Below are positions 45,951-55,525 of a DNA stretch of 64,000 nt, piece by piece. A model generated the notes under the pieces. That model did not search any database. It saw only the letters and a list, made by a program, of their open reading frames with translations, and was not told the DNA's origin. Position numbers and translations under genes: made by a program. This stretch comes from Candidatus Magnetocorallium paracelense (lineage in GTDB: Bacteria > Nitrospirota > Thermodesulfovibrionia > Thermodesulfovibrionales > Magnetobacteriaceae). Every line of letters begins with the position of its first letter. The stretch's first letter is position 1. The stretch is taken from NCBI GenBank assembly GCA_029001845.1, contig JAREWP010000090.1, forward strand, positions 124,001-188,000. The letters are read 5' to 3'.

Positions 45951-47056
45951 CAACTTCCGGTTATAATGATGTTGACCTGAAATACTGGATAGCACTGTCA
46001 AGGATTCCGGACATCGGTCCCCACACATTAAAAAAACTGCTGGCGGAATTCAGTACTCCGGAAAATATTTTCTCAGCCTCGATACCGGACCTTTTAAAGG
46101 TACATAAGGTGGGGAAGGCAAGGGCTGAAAAAATCGCCTCCTTTTCCGACTGGGATAATGTGCAGAGAGAGATCGAGTGGCTTGAGAAATCGGGAGTGAA
46201 GATCGTCAGGTACTGCGACAGTGATTATCCTGAACTTTTAAAACAGATTTTCGATCCTCCCTTTTTATTGTATATAAAGGGGCGTCTTTCTGAAGAGGAT
46301 AAATTCTCCATCGGCATCGTGGGTTCACGTAAAGCGACTCCTTACGGGATGAGTGTCACTGACAAAGTGTCGGGGGAGCTGGCTGCTTCGGGTTTTACCA
46401 TTGTAAGCGGCATGGCCAGAGGAGTCGATTCGGCAGCCCACAGAGCGGCCGTTAAAAAACAGGGGCGTACGATAGCAGTACTTGGTTGTGGTATTAATGT
46501 TGTTTATCCGCCTGAAAACAGAGGTCTCCTGGAAAAAATTACGGAAGCCGGCGCCGTGGTGACGGAATTTTCACCGGGAACAAAACCCGCCAGAGAAAAT
46601 TTCCCTGTCCGAAACAGACTTATAAGCGGACTCTCCCTTGGGGTATTGGTTATTGAAGCCACTGAAAAGAGCGGCTCTCTAATAACGGCCAACCATGCAT
46701 TGGACCAAAACAGAGAGGTCTTTGCAATTCCCGGAAATATTCTGTCCGACAATACGACCGGTACTCATAAGCTGATTCAAAGGGGGGCTAAACTGGTGCA
46801 CAGTGTAGACGATATTATATCGGAACTGGCCCCGGCCCTCAAAGGGTTTATTAATAAAAGCCGTAAAAATGATATAATCCTTACGGATGAAGAGAACAGG
46901 CTTTGCTCTATGTTGTCTGCCGAGCCGATTCATATTGACGACATTATAAGAGAATCGGGGATGTTTTCAAAGGAGGTTCTTATGATACTATTGAACCTGG
47001 AATTAAAAAATATTGTAAAGCAGCTTGAGGGAAAGAAATTTCAACTGTTATATTAA
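45947..47056 (+). CDS. dprA: DNA processing protein DprA, with unusual start
   Basis: About 369 residues. The Rossmann core shows [58 protein letters not shown] and [18 protein letters not shown]. DprA loads RecA on incoming single-strand DNA in transformation. The frame upstream of the first usual start (GTG 46109) still encodes conserved DprA sequence ([20 protein letters not shown]), so the gene starts earlier. The only well-placed candidate is ATA at 45947, nine bases after GGAGG and overlapping the argG stop (ATAA). ATT 45923 is less likely. A C-terminal winged-helix ([11 protein letters not shown]) is present. Confidence 0.85.
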   Translation: MTTSGYNDVDLKYWIALSRIPDIGPHTLKKLLAEFSTPENIFSASIPDLLKVHKVGKARAEKIASFSDWDNVQREIEWLEKSGVKIVRYCDSDYPELLKQIFDPPFLLYIKGRLSEEDKFSIGIVGSRKATPYGMSVTDKVSGELAASGFTIVSGMARGVDSAAHRAAVKKQGRTIAVLGCGINVVYPPENRGLLEKITEAGAVVTEFSPGTKPARENFPVRNRLISGLSLGVLVIEATEKSGSLITANHALDQNREVFAIPGNILSDNTTGTHKLIQRGAKLVHSVDDIISELAPALKGFINKSRKNDIILTDEENRLCSMLSAEPIHIDDIIRESGMFSKEVLMILLNLELKNIVKQLEGKKFQLLY

Positions 47057-47066
47057 TATGTCTTTG

Positions 47067-47240
47067 CTATTTAGGTGTTTAAACTGAAGACTGAAGTGAA
47101 TTTCGCCTGTCAGGTTGTCATTAAAAGAGGTTTCACTTTTTGACAGTCGGAGTTTCCGATTCACCATACCAATGAAAGAACAAAGTAATTGTCGATAGTT
47201 GTATCCTTATCTAAATGCCTTCAGTCTTTCGTTTGTATGC
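47067..47240. repeat. CTGAAG dispersed repeat, copy F
   Basis: It begins TATTTAGGTGTTTAAACTG plus AAGACTGAAG and ends AAATGCCTTCAGTCTTTCG. The ends are related to copies B and E, while the interior differs. Confidence 0.5.
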
Positions 47241-47273
47241 CTTAGTTAATCATGTCTTGCAAAGGAGGTGAAT

Positions 47274-47552
47274 GTGAAGAGTAAATTTATGAGTCTTTTG
47301 GAGTTTATAGCATTTGAAATGGTGGAAAACGACCTTTCCATTGATGAAGCCATTTTACGAATGAACGACCAGATTACTCCGGCTCAGCTCGGCGATACGG
47401 GAAAGCCTTGCGATGTAACTGTTTTAAAGGACAAGGATCTTGATGTTATAAAGACATTCATTACATACTTACTGATCGAAGGCGCACATCTCGACAGTGA
47501 AGATATTTACGCTATAATTTTTGGTAACGGTAAGAGGATATTATGGAATTAA
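47274..47552 (+). CDS. Small acidic protein between dprA and topA
   Basis: A 92-residue acidic protein (MSLLEFIAFEMVENDLSIDE, then AILRMNDQI ... FITYLLIEGAHLDSEDIYA). The AAGGAGG site is followed by GTG 47274; an in-frame GTG at 47268 lies inside that site and cannot be the start. The frame overlaps topA by ten bases, so the pair is coupled. No known family was recognised; the two helices suggest a small helical protein. A role with TopA is only suggested by coupling. Confidence 0.55.
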   Translation: MKSKFMSLLEFIAFEMVENDLSIDEAILRMNDQITPAQLGDTGKPCDVTVLKDKDLDVIKTFITYLLIEGAHLDSEDIYAIIFGNGKRILWN

Positions 47553-49846
47553 AAGAAAGTCTCGTAATAGTCGAGTCGCCTGCAAAGGCGAAAACGATTA
47601 ATAAGATTTTGGGTAAGAACGTGGCTGTAAAGGCGTCGGTAGGTCATATTATGGATCTTCCAAAAAAGGAACTTGGCGTTGATACCGAAAACGGTTTCAC
47701 TCCGAAATATACCGTTATTCCGGGAAAAGAGAAGGTGATTAAGGAGCTGAGAGAGGCTGCTGCTAAAGTATCCAACGTTTATCTGGCTCCTGATCCGGAT
47801 CGTGAAGGAGAAGCGATTGCATGGCACATATCGGAAATAATTTCAGAACATGCCAAAAAAGCGAAAAAGAAATCTGCTCCGGAAATATTCAGAATCACAT
47901 TTAACGAGATAACCGAGAGGGCCGTAAAGGAGGCAGTTCAAAATCCATCGGCAATTGATAAAAACAGAGTATACGCCCAGCAGGCAAGGAGAGTGCTGGA
48001 CAGACTCGTAGGTTATAAACTGAGCCCCCTGTTGTGGAGAAAGGTAAGCAAAGGACTCAGCGCCGGCAGGGTTCAATCGGTGGCAGTACGGTTGATTGTA
48101 GACAGGGAGCGTGAAATAGAGGCATTTAAGGAAGAGGAGTATTGGAGCGTGGAAGCCCTTTTCGAGGGAAGTCTTCCTCCTCAGTTTAAGGCCAGACTTT
48201 TCAAATATAATGACTCTACCGTTATCGAAAGATCTGCAAAGGGCAATAAATTCCTGATAACCTCCGAAAGGGAGGCTAAAAAGGTTGAAGATGATATTAA
48301 AGACCAGTCCTATATTCTTAAATCGATAGAAAAAAAGGCAAAGAGAAGGAGCCCTTCTCCTCCTTTTATTACAAGTACTTTACAGCAGGAGTCATCTAAA
48401 AAATACAGATTTTCCGCTAAAAAGACAATGATGCTGGCCCAACAGTTATATGAGGGCATAGAGATCGGAGATAAAGGTTCCGTAGGGTTAATTACGTATA
48501 TGCGAACCGATTCGACGAGACTGGCTCCCGAGGCTGTTGCATGGGCAAGGAATTTTATTGAAAATGCCTACGGAAAGGAGTATGTTCCCAAGAACCCTCC
48601 TAAGTACAAAGTGAAAGCCTCTGCTCAGGAGGCCCATGAAGCTGTCAGGCCCACATACGAGGAGTATGAACCTTCTGCAATAAAGAAATTCCTCTCTGCA
48701 GATCAGTTCAAGCTTTATTCGTTGATATGGAAGCGTTTTACAGCCAGCCAGATGTCGCCCGCCAAAATGAAACAGACGATCTTTGAGATTCATGATTCAA
48801 GAGGAAAGGCGATATTCAGAGCAACAGGAACAATAATAGAATTTAAAGGTTTTTTAGCCCTTTACTCTGAAGAAGACAGCAACGATACTGGAGACGATGC
48901 CGCAATTCTTCCGCCAATTAAAGAGGGAGAGAGCGTTAATTTAATGGACCTTAAACCGGAGCAGCATTTTACGCAACCACCGCCAAGATACACGGAAGCG
49001 ACTCTGGTCAAGACACTGGAAGAGAAGGGAATTGGGAGACCCAGTACCTATGCCGCTATAATCTCCACTATTGTAGACAGGAAATATGTCTTAAAAGAGG
49101 AGTCCAGGTTTAAGCCGTCAGAGCTGGGCGTCGTTGTTAATGACTTACTTGTTAAGGGATTCCCGGAACTTATAGATTTGAAGTTTACTGCAAAGATGGA
49201 GGGAGAGCTGGACAAAATAGAAGAAGGTGAATTAATGTGGGATAAGGTAATAGACGATTTTTATCCCACATTTAACGAAGAGATAGAGAAGTTTCTGAAA
49301 ACTCCCGGTAAAATGAAACCTGAAGATATACCTACCGACATAAACTGCGAGCAGTGCAATAAACCGATGGTCGTCAGATGGGGCAGACACGGACGTTTTT
49401 TTGCATGCTCCGGGTTTCCTGAGTGCAAAAACACCAAACCTCTTGAAAACGATAATGGAAGCGGTAAATCGGAACCTCAGGTCGAAAAAACCGATGAGCT
49501 TTGCGGAAAATGCGGCTCTCCGATGGTAATAAAGCAAGGAAGGTTCGGGAGGTTCATCTCCTGCTCCAACTATCCGGAGTGCAAAACTACGAAATCTTTT
49601 ACAACAGGGGTTAAATGCCCTGAAGACAACGGCGATATAGCCGAAAAAAGATCAAAAAAGGGCAGGCTGTTTTACGGGTGCAGTAATTATCCTGAATGTA
49701 AGTTCGCAATATGGTACAAACCGATTGCAGAGAAATGTCCTGGTTGCGGCAATTCTTTTATCCTTGAAAAGAAAAATAAGAGTGGTGTCACTGTGTTTTG
49801 TAACAATAAGGAATGCGGTTTTAAGGAATCGAGAGGAAATGATTAG
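47543..49846 (+). CDS. topA: DNA topoisomerase I
   Basis: A 767-residue type IA topoisomerase: TOPRIM SLVIVESPAKAKTINKILG, acidic DPDREGEAIAWH, the active-site Tyr in GLITYMRTDSTR, and KGLSAGRVQSVAVRLI. The C-terminal part has about four zinc-ribbon units (CEQCNKP...CSGFPEC, CGKCGSP...CSNYPEC, CPEDNGD..CSNYPEC, CPGCGNS...CNNKEC). It relaxes negatively supercoiled DNA. Ten-base overlap with the upstream small gene. Confidence 0.95.
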   Translation: MELKESLVIVESPAKAKTINKILGKNVAVKASVGHIMDLPKKELGVDTENGFTPKYTVIPGKEKVIKELREAAAKVSNVYLAPDPDREGEAIAWHISEIISEHAKKAKKKSAPEIFRITFNEITERAVKEAVQNPSAIDKNRVYAQQARRVLDRLVGYKLSPLLWRKVSKGLSAGRVQSVAVRLIVDREREIEAFKEEEYWSVEALFEGSLPPQFKARLFKYNDSTVIERSAKGNKFLITSEREAKKVEDDIKDQSYILKSIEKKAKRRSPSPPFITSTLQQESSKKYRFSAKKTMMLAQQLYEGIEIGDKGSVGLITYMRTDSTRLAPEAVAWARNFIENAYGKEYVPKNPPKYKVKASAQEAHEAVRPTYEEYEPSAIKKFLSADQFKLYSLIWKRFTASQMSPAKMKQTIFEIHDSRGKAIFRATGTIIEFKGFLALYSEEDSNDTGDDAAILPPIKEGESVNLMDLKPEQHFTQPPPRYTEATLVKTLEEKGIGRPSTYAAIISTIVDRKYVLKEESRFKPSELGVVVNDLLVKGFPELIDLKFTAKMEGELDKIEEGELMWDKVIDDFYPTFNEEIEKFLKTPGKMKPEDIPTDINCEQCNKPMVVRWGRHGRFFACSGFPECKNTKPLENDNGSGKSEPQVEKTDELCGKCGSPMVIKQGRFGRFISCSNYPECKTTKSFTTGVKCPEDNGDIAEKRSKKGRLFYGCSNYPECKFAIWYKPIAEKCPGCGNSFILEKKNKSGVTVFCNNKECGFKESRGND

Positions 49847-49849
49847 GAA

Positions 49850-50803
49850 ATGAAGAAACTCTTCTGTCCTGACGTAGATCTGAGAGTAATACAATGCGAT
49901 TTAACGAACTATTGCAATTTGCAATGCATAATGTGCAGTAATCTTGGTATCTGGAAGGGTGAAAGGGCTTTTGAGAAAAAAGTAATGCCCGATGAAATAT
50001 GGGACCGGATATGCGAGGTCGGGGTAAAAGAGATCTGGCTCGGTTTTGCTTATGAGCCCATGCTGGACCGCTCGATATGGCAAAAGGTTCTTAAATATCA
50101 TCGCCTCCACAACAGTGTTTTCTTCTCAATAATCAGTAACGGCCTTAATTTCGACGAAGAGGATATCAATATCATGAGAGATATCCCCTTCAGGGTCGTC
50201 AATATCTCCCTAAATGGAGGAGACAGAGAAACAGTCAGCAAGATTATGGGTTTTCATGTCTGGGATCAGGCATGGTGGACAATAAAAAATCTCCTCATCC
50301 TCAAAGACCTGCATATCGTCGTTTCTTCTGTTTTTTTAAACGAAAACAGGGAAAGTAATTACCGACTAATCGATAAAGTGTCGAAAATGAACACAGGCAG
50401 AATATCGATAAGCATTGGCCATCCAAATCAAACAACGAATTGTCTTATAAGTGTCCCGGTGTCAGAGAAGTACAGAGAAGAGTTTGCCAACTATAAAAAT
50501 TACGGTAAAGAGAGAGGAATAGATGTCATTGAGAATAAGAGGGAGTTCGAGTTTGAAGATATTGACGAGTTTTGGGAGCGGTACGATATATGCTCCAAAC
50601 TCTGGCGACGAATACACATCTCTTACAATGGAGATATTCGTTTGTGCTGTGAGAGAACGGTAAAAATGGGGAATATAAAAGACGCTTCGATTATGGATAT
50701 TATAAAGGGAGGAGAGTTCGATTCGGCCAGGAATTCGATATGGAAAAACGAGGGGCCATGTAAAGGTTGCAGAGTAATTGCAGAAAACCTGGCGCATAAC
50801 TAA
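49850..50803 (+). CDS. Radical SAM protein with SPASM-like C-terminus
   Basis: A 317-residue radical SAM enzyme: CxxxCxxC at Cys22/26/29 (CNLQCIMC), and a C-terminal cluster region with CSKLWRRIHISYNGDIRLCC, ERTVKMGNI and CKGC, typical of SPASM auxiliary iron-sulphur binding. SPASM enzymes modify peptides or proteins. It starts four bases after the topA stop and leads a set of three radical SAM genes. Substrate unknown; no precursor peptide gene seen nearby. Confidence 0.8.
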   Translation: MKKLFCPDVDLRVIQCDLTNYCNLQCIMCSNLGIWKGERAFEKKVMPDEIWDRICEVGVKEIWLGFAYEPMLDRSIWQKVLKYHRLHNSVFFSIISNGLNFDEEDINIMRDIPFRVVNISLNGGDRETVSKIMGFHVWDQAWWTIKNLLILKDLHIVVSSVFLNENRESNYRLIDKVSKMNTGRISISIGHPNQTTNCLISVPVSEKYREEFANYKNYGKERGIDVIENKREFEFEDIDEFWERYDICSKLWRRIHISYNGDIRLCCERTVKMGNIKDASIMDIIKGGEFDSARNSIWKNEGPCKGCRVIAENLAHN

Positions 50804-50817
50804 GGAGTTGTCTTTGC

Positions 50818-52251
50818 ATGGGAGACGATAACATGGGGTTTTTCGATTTCGAGCATGGAAAACTGATGCTCAATGTAACGAATAAATGCAATTTCTACTG
50901 TGCAATGTGCGTTCCTGTACGAGATAAAGGCCGTTCCACTCTCACTAAAAAAGAGGCCTTTAATGTGGCTGACTTCGCGATTGGAAAAAAATTTCATTTT
51001 GTCGAGGTTTCCGGGGGAGAGCCTTTTTTAGTCGACTATACAGTCGATCTGATCGAGAAACTTTGTTATGGAAATATTACATTCGTACAATTGATTACAA
51101 ACGGCGCTTTAATAACCAATAGAGATATTGACAGATTAAAGGGCCTGCCGAATCTACATGTCACTTTTTCTTTACACGGCACAGGCGATACACATGATCG
51201 GATCACAACCAAAAAAGGGGCCTTTGAAAAGGCTGATCACAATCTTCGTCAGATGGCTGACAGCGGTGTCAATGTAGCCCTTAATACTGTCATACAAAAG
51301 AGTAACTATCATTCTATTTACGATATCTACACATATTTCTCGGATATACCTTATGAGTGGCACGGCCTCACACCGGTTGAAATGCATCTCCCTTTAGAAC
51401 AGTCGGAAATTCAAATTCCGCCTGAAAGCGTTGATGAAGTTGAAAAAGCCATCATACAGATCAGAGAGTCAGCCGAAGCCAAAGGAAAGGTGGTGTATTT
51501 ACCGGAAAAAATGCCGTCATATGAGAATAGTAACCTTTCCCTTCAGAGTAAGGGGAAAAAATATTTACATCCCGGTTTTATGTGTTCAGTACCTCGCAGG
51601 CTTTTGATCGTTTATAATTCAGGGCATATTTTGCCTTGTTATCACTACAACTGGAGAAAGTATGAAACCGTATTGGACTTCAGAAGATATGATTCTGTGG
51701 AATCGATGATTATGGGCGACGATTACATGAATATGATTCTCAAAGGCACAGGTCCGCTCGGCTGTCCGGGCTGCGACACGCTCTGCTATGTTTGGGATGA
51801 TGATTTCAGGCGAAAAATTACGGAACCGTCGTTTATGGACACTACGATTTCCAGTACATCCGAGTACCTCAGAGAGGAAATGATAAAAAGAGATCCCTCT
51901 TTACTATATGAAATTGACGGCATACATAATATAAACAAATTAAAAGGTAATCGACCTGTGTACATATGGGGCGCCGGGAGGGGCGGCATTCTGACGAAAA
52001 GGTTATTAAAAGAGTTGAATATTGCTGTGTCCGGTTTTATTGACAGTGATCCTGACAAAAATGGGATCGTGGTATCGGACCTGACGGTGTCATCTCCTGA
52101 TTTACTTGATAAATTATTTAATCGGGAGAATTCTGAAAACAGCCCTTACGTGGTAATCGGCTCTATGAGCGCAGGAGAGATAAAGAAGCTGCTAAGGGAA
52201 AAGGGTTTTAAAGATTACAAAGATTTTCAGGTCAATGAACGGATCATTTAA
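50818..52251 (+). CDS. Radical SAM protein with C-terminal Rossmann-like domain
   Basis: A 477-residue protein. The radical SAM domain has CNFYCAMC (Cys24/28/31) and VEVSGGEPFL, with later cysteines (CSVPRRL, LPCYHY and CPGCDTLC) that look like a SPASM/twitch region. From about residue 380 a new domain begins RPVYIWGAGRGGILTKRLL, continues GFIDSDPDKNG and ends YVVIGSMSAGEIKKLL. That resembles the nucleotide-binding N-terminal domain of PglD-like or sugar-modifying enzymes. The same domain ends the next protein. AGGAG lies about ten bases before the ATG. Confidence 0.8.
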   Translation: MGDDNMGFFDFEHGKLMLNVTNKCNFYCAMCVPVRDKGRSTLTKKEAFNVADFAIGKKFHFVEVSGGEPFLVDYTVDLIEKLCYGNITFVQLITNGALITNRDIDRLKGLPNLHVTFSLHGTGDTHDRITTKKGAFEKADHNLRQMADSGVNVALNTVIQKSNYHSIYDIYTYFSDIPYEWHGLTPVEMHLPLEQSEIQIPPESVDEVEKAIIQIRESAEAKGKVVYLPEKMPSYENSNLSLQSKGKKYLHPGFMCSVPRRLLIVYNSGHILPCYHYNWRKYETVLDFRRYDSVESMIMGDDYMNMILKGTGPLGCPGCDTLCYVWDDDFRRKITEPSFMDTTISSTSEYLREEMIKRDPSLLYEIDGIHNINKLKGNRPVYIWGAGRGGILTKRLLKELNIAVSGFIDSDPDKNGIVVSDLTVSSPDLLDKLFNRENSENSPYVVIGSMSAGEIKKLLREKGFKDYKDFQVNERII

Positions 52252-52292
52252 TCCTATTGAGTAATCTCTGTTGCATTATTATAAGAAAAAAA

Positions 52293-54026
52293 ATGTCGGA
52301 ATATGATTTTACATTGATATTTTGTCCCAGATGGGGTGTCATGCGTCCCTGGACAGCACCTGCATATCTGTTGGAAGCTGTTCGTTCAAAGGGCTTCAGA
52401 GCGCAATATCTGGATTATAATGTACGCCTTTTTTGGGAAAACCATACGCCCGAACTCTGGACGGAAAATCTCCAGCATCAGTTTTGGAAAACAAGGGACT
52501 TGTCCTATTTCCTTGATCAAATAGACCTCTCTGAAATCAAAGCGCCTATTGTGGGTTTTTCCCTCACTGAAACCAATATACTTTTTTCCGTGGATCTGGC
52601 AAGAAGATTAAAGGCGCACGATCCCGGGAAGACCATTATATTCGGAGGTCATCGGATTTTCTTTCACGAGGACGCAGAGAGAGAGGTCCCAAAGGATGTA
52701 TGTGATGCAATTGTCAAAGGCGAAGGTGAGCTGACGCTTATCGATATCCTTGAAAACGGTCTCAACAGGAACCTCGGAACCTATACGCCCGATGGCGACA
52801 AGTGGGTCTTTAACGGAGAAAGGGGTCTGATACGCGATCTTGATACATTCCACTGGCCTCGTTATGAAGATGTAAACTGGAATCAGTTTCCAATGCGTCA
52901 ATTGGGTATTATGGGAAGCAGAGGGTGTATTAACAGATGCGCCTTTTGTAACGATATTGTACGGGCCGGTCATAAATTCAGATGGCGTTCGGCCGAGCAT
53001 GTCGCCGATGAGATGCTATATCATAAAAAATATAATGATATCGGATTTATGTTGTTTAACGATCCTCTACTGAACGGCCATTATCCCACTCTGGACAGGC
53101 TCTGCGATATTCTGATTAAAAACAACTTCACCACTCCTTGGGCGGGTAATTTTGCAGTACGAAGAAACATGCCTTTGGACTTGATAGAAAAAGCAAAGAG
53201 GGCAGGTTTTATAACAGCTATCATAGGTCTTGAATCCGGCAGCAATCATGTCCTGAAGCTTATGAAAAAACCTTCTACAGCAGAAGACTCTGAGGAGTTT
53301 ATCGATAAGCTTCATAAGGTCGGAATCAAAGTGGAATTAAATCTTGTTATCGGCTTCCCAGGTGAAAGAGAAGATGATTTTAAAGATACAATGTCTCTTG
53401 TCTCGGATCTTGCGCCTAAAATTTCACAGATTGTAAGTATTTGCACTCTGAATGTGGATCGTTCCTATTTATGGGATAACCTGGAAGATTATAATGTGAA
53501 TTATGACACAAAGGACAGCAAAGCCTATATCCGATGGGCCACACACGACAGAACCAACACATATGAAATCCGTTGTGATCGTGCAAGGAGGCTGATCGAA
53601 CATGCCAACTGTCTTGGTCTTACCCATGATCGTTTTGATGCAGATATAGAGCAGGAAAAACACCTCATAACCATAGACGAGGTAAAAAAGAACAGAGAAA
53701 TATTCCTGAAAATCAAGTCAGCGCACTCAGGCGCCAGAACGGTCTATATTTGGGGCACAGGCAAAGGAGGTGTCAGCACATTCAACGCCCTTGACGCTAT
53801 GGGGATTCATGCATCGGGATATATCGACAATAATCCCGACAAATGGGGCGGCACTGTTTCGGGCCTCACCATACACTCTCCTTCCTCTCTATTGAAAGAC
53901 CAAAATGGCAGTAACAAACCATATGTGGTAATAGGCTCCATGTATGCCGGAGAGATCACGAAGCAGCTCGATGAGATGGGTTTTCAAAAGGGAACAGACT
54001 ATATGTCGAATCTTGTGGGGATTTGA
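52293..54026 (+). CDS. B12-binding radical SAM protein with C-terminal Rossmann-like domain
   Basis: About 577 residues. The N-terminal cobalamin-binding-like region includes LIFCPRWGVMRPW and IIFGGHRIFFHEDAE. The radical SAM core has CINRCAFC (about 211) and GLESGSNHVLKLMKKPST. The C-terminal domain (from about 480) repeats the preceding protein's: VYIWGTGKGGVSTFNAL, GYIDNNPDKWGG, YVVIGSMYAGEITKQL. B12-type radical SAM enzymes often methylate unactivated carbons. The frame is open from 52257, but ATG 52293 (MSEYDFTLIF) fits the usual start; its ribosome site is poor. Confidence 0.82.
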   Translation: MSEYDFTLIFCPRWGVMRPWTAPAYLLEAVRSKGFRAQYLDYNVRLFWENHTPELWTENLQHQFWKTRDLSYFLDQIDLSEIKAPIVGFSLTETNILFSVDLARRLKAHDPGKTIIFGGHRIFFHEDAEREVPKDVCDAIVKGEGELTLIDILENGLNRNLGTYTPDGDKWVFNGERGLIRDLDTFHWPRYEDVNWNQFPMRQLGIMGSRGCINRCAFCNDIVRAGHKFRWRSAEHVADEMLYHKKYNDIGFMLFNDPLLNGHYPTLDRLCDILIKNNFTTPWAGNFAVRRNMPLDLIEKAKRAGFITAIIGLESGSNHVLKLMKKPSTAEDSEEFIDKLHKVGIKVELNLVIGFPGEREDDFKDTMSLVSDLAPKISQIVSICTLNVDRSYLWDNLEDYNVNYDTKDSKAYIRWATHDRTNTYEIRCDRARRLIEHANCLGLTHDRFDADIEQEKHLITIDEVKKNREIFLKIKSAHSGARTVYIWGTGKGGVSTFNALDAMGIHASGYIDNNPDKWGGTVSGLTIHSPSSLLKDQNGSNKPYVVIGSMYAGEITKQLDEMGFQKGTDYMSNLVGI

Positions 54027-54163
54027 TTTTTAGGGGTGGCCACAGCGAGTCTTTCATGCCGGTTCAAAGAAAAATAATAAGGATTTCAATAATGAAATCA
54101 TAATATTGAAAAATGTTTTCTTCAAGTCAATCAAAAATATCCTTGAATCAACATCCTTAGGTT

Positions 54164-54780
54164 TTATTCCTGGCCGAATAGAATATAAGCAGGTATGCCG
54201 ACAATACCGGGGCCTAATTCTTTTATTTCACTACCTTCATAAACCACAATTTTAAGTATCGAATTTATTCCGGTAAGGGCGTCTACTTTTTTAAGATGCC
54301 TGGCGTCATGGGGATGGACCTGATCAGAGTGTTTGACTTCTATTGCTATGGCCTTTTCTCCGTTTGTGATAAAGAAGTCTACCTCCATTCCGTCAAAGGT
54401 CCTTATATGGTAAAGTTCCCATTCCGGATGAAAGTGTGAAAGCAGCTTTATCAACTATGCAGCAATAATCCCTTCATATTGCTGCCCTGTCAGTTGCCCC
54501 CATTGATTGCTAAGTACTCTGTTAGATCAAAGAGAACAGGGACTTTCTGCACTTCATCGAGAACGGCGGCTGAGTAAGTGTTTAAAAACTCTTCTCCTCC
54601 CATGTTTTCGAATTCACTATGAAAAACAGGATTGTCGAGATTAACATATTCCATATGGGAGCAGGCATATCGAGCGAGTGTTGTTTTACCAACCTGACGA
54701 GCTCCTCAAACGATTAGTCCTCTAAGGGAACTTTGATTTTTCCAATATGATATAGATTGCTCAAACCAGCGTTTTTTCAT
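54164..54780 (-). pseudogene. Degraded AAA_14/DUF4143 ATPase gene
   Basis: From ATG 54780 the minus strand encodes KKRWFEQSISYWKNQSSLRG, an in-frame stop, then GARQVGKTTLARYA (Walker A), VLDEVQKVP (Walker B), further stops and a large internal gap. The C-terminal DUF4143 part survives as a 96-codon open frame (54164-54454: FDGMEVDFFITNGEKAIAIE, then VKHSDQVHPHDARHLK). The family ATPases often act as genome-defence or mobile-gene proteins of uncertain role. Stop codons and the deletion show it is dead. Confidence 0.8.
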
Positions 54781-55525
54781 AGAAGTATTATGAATAATTA
54801 GGAGTCAGCATTATTCTGACTCCTGAATTCGGAATGTCTAAATAGTTTCAAAGTATTATATAAATATTTACGTAATATTTCAACTGTTCTTTGAAATTTT
54901 TCGTTTCTTTGAATTATGCACCTTTGTTTGAGAGGAGATAAATCATGTAATAAGTTGTATTCGAGGTGTCCTGATTGCTGCTAAAGGGACTTCGGGAATG
55001 ATGTAAAACCAAATAAATGCCAGGTTTTGAAGAGTTATTGTCCTGTACCCCAATATCTGTGAGAATGTGGGTAAAGATAAGGTATGATGGGGCGTTTTTT
55101 CCGATTAAATTTTACTTGGATAATAATGTGTTTTAAAGCACATCTTTGATAAGAGGTTATGGTTTATCCTTACTTTATACCGATGATTTTTATAAAGAAA
55201 ATCCAAAACTGTTCACAGAGTTCAGGGATCGGTGGTCTGTATAAAGATATTTGTCTTTTTTTCACTATAAGAACTCCGAAAAGGATGGAAAAACCAATTA
55301 TGCTCATGAAATTCAATAAATCAAGTCCCTTTTACTTTCAACTGACCTCTGACTTCTTATTACAGTGAACCGTTACGAAAATACTCTAAAATAGAATTAC
55401 AAAGGAGGTGTAAAGAATTTTTACCAAGGTGTGAGTTTAAATGGCTGTAAATTTTAAGAAACGGTAATTTGCCGTTTAATTTTTGAAAACCTTATGTTAA
55501 GCATATAAAAAAGAGGAGGTTTCAG
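54781..55525. other. Long non-coding stretch before the LamG protein
   Basis: Contains the dispersed element at 55209-55376 and a partial CTAAAGGGACTTCGGGAATG hairpin arm (about 54984). An AAAGGAGGTG motif occurs at about 55400 with no frame behind it. The frame at 55159-55368 is inside the repeat and is rejected as a gene. Confidence 0.4.
55209..55376. repeat. GTTCAC-end dispersed repeat, copy 1
   Basis: A 168-base element with ends CTGTTCACAGAG and CAGTGAACCGTTAC (inverted). The interior AGTTCAGGGATCGGTGG, ATTTGTCTTTTTTTCA and TGACCTCTGACTTC matches the copy at 63480-63783. Confidence 0.7.

Noticed and set aside
55159-55368. 69-codon plus-strand frame
   Set aside because: It lies within the dispersed repeat at 55209-55376, whose other copy is interrupted and not coding.
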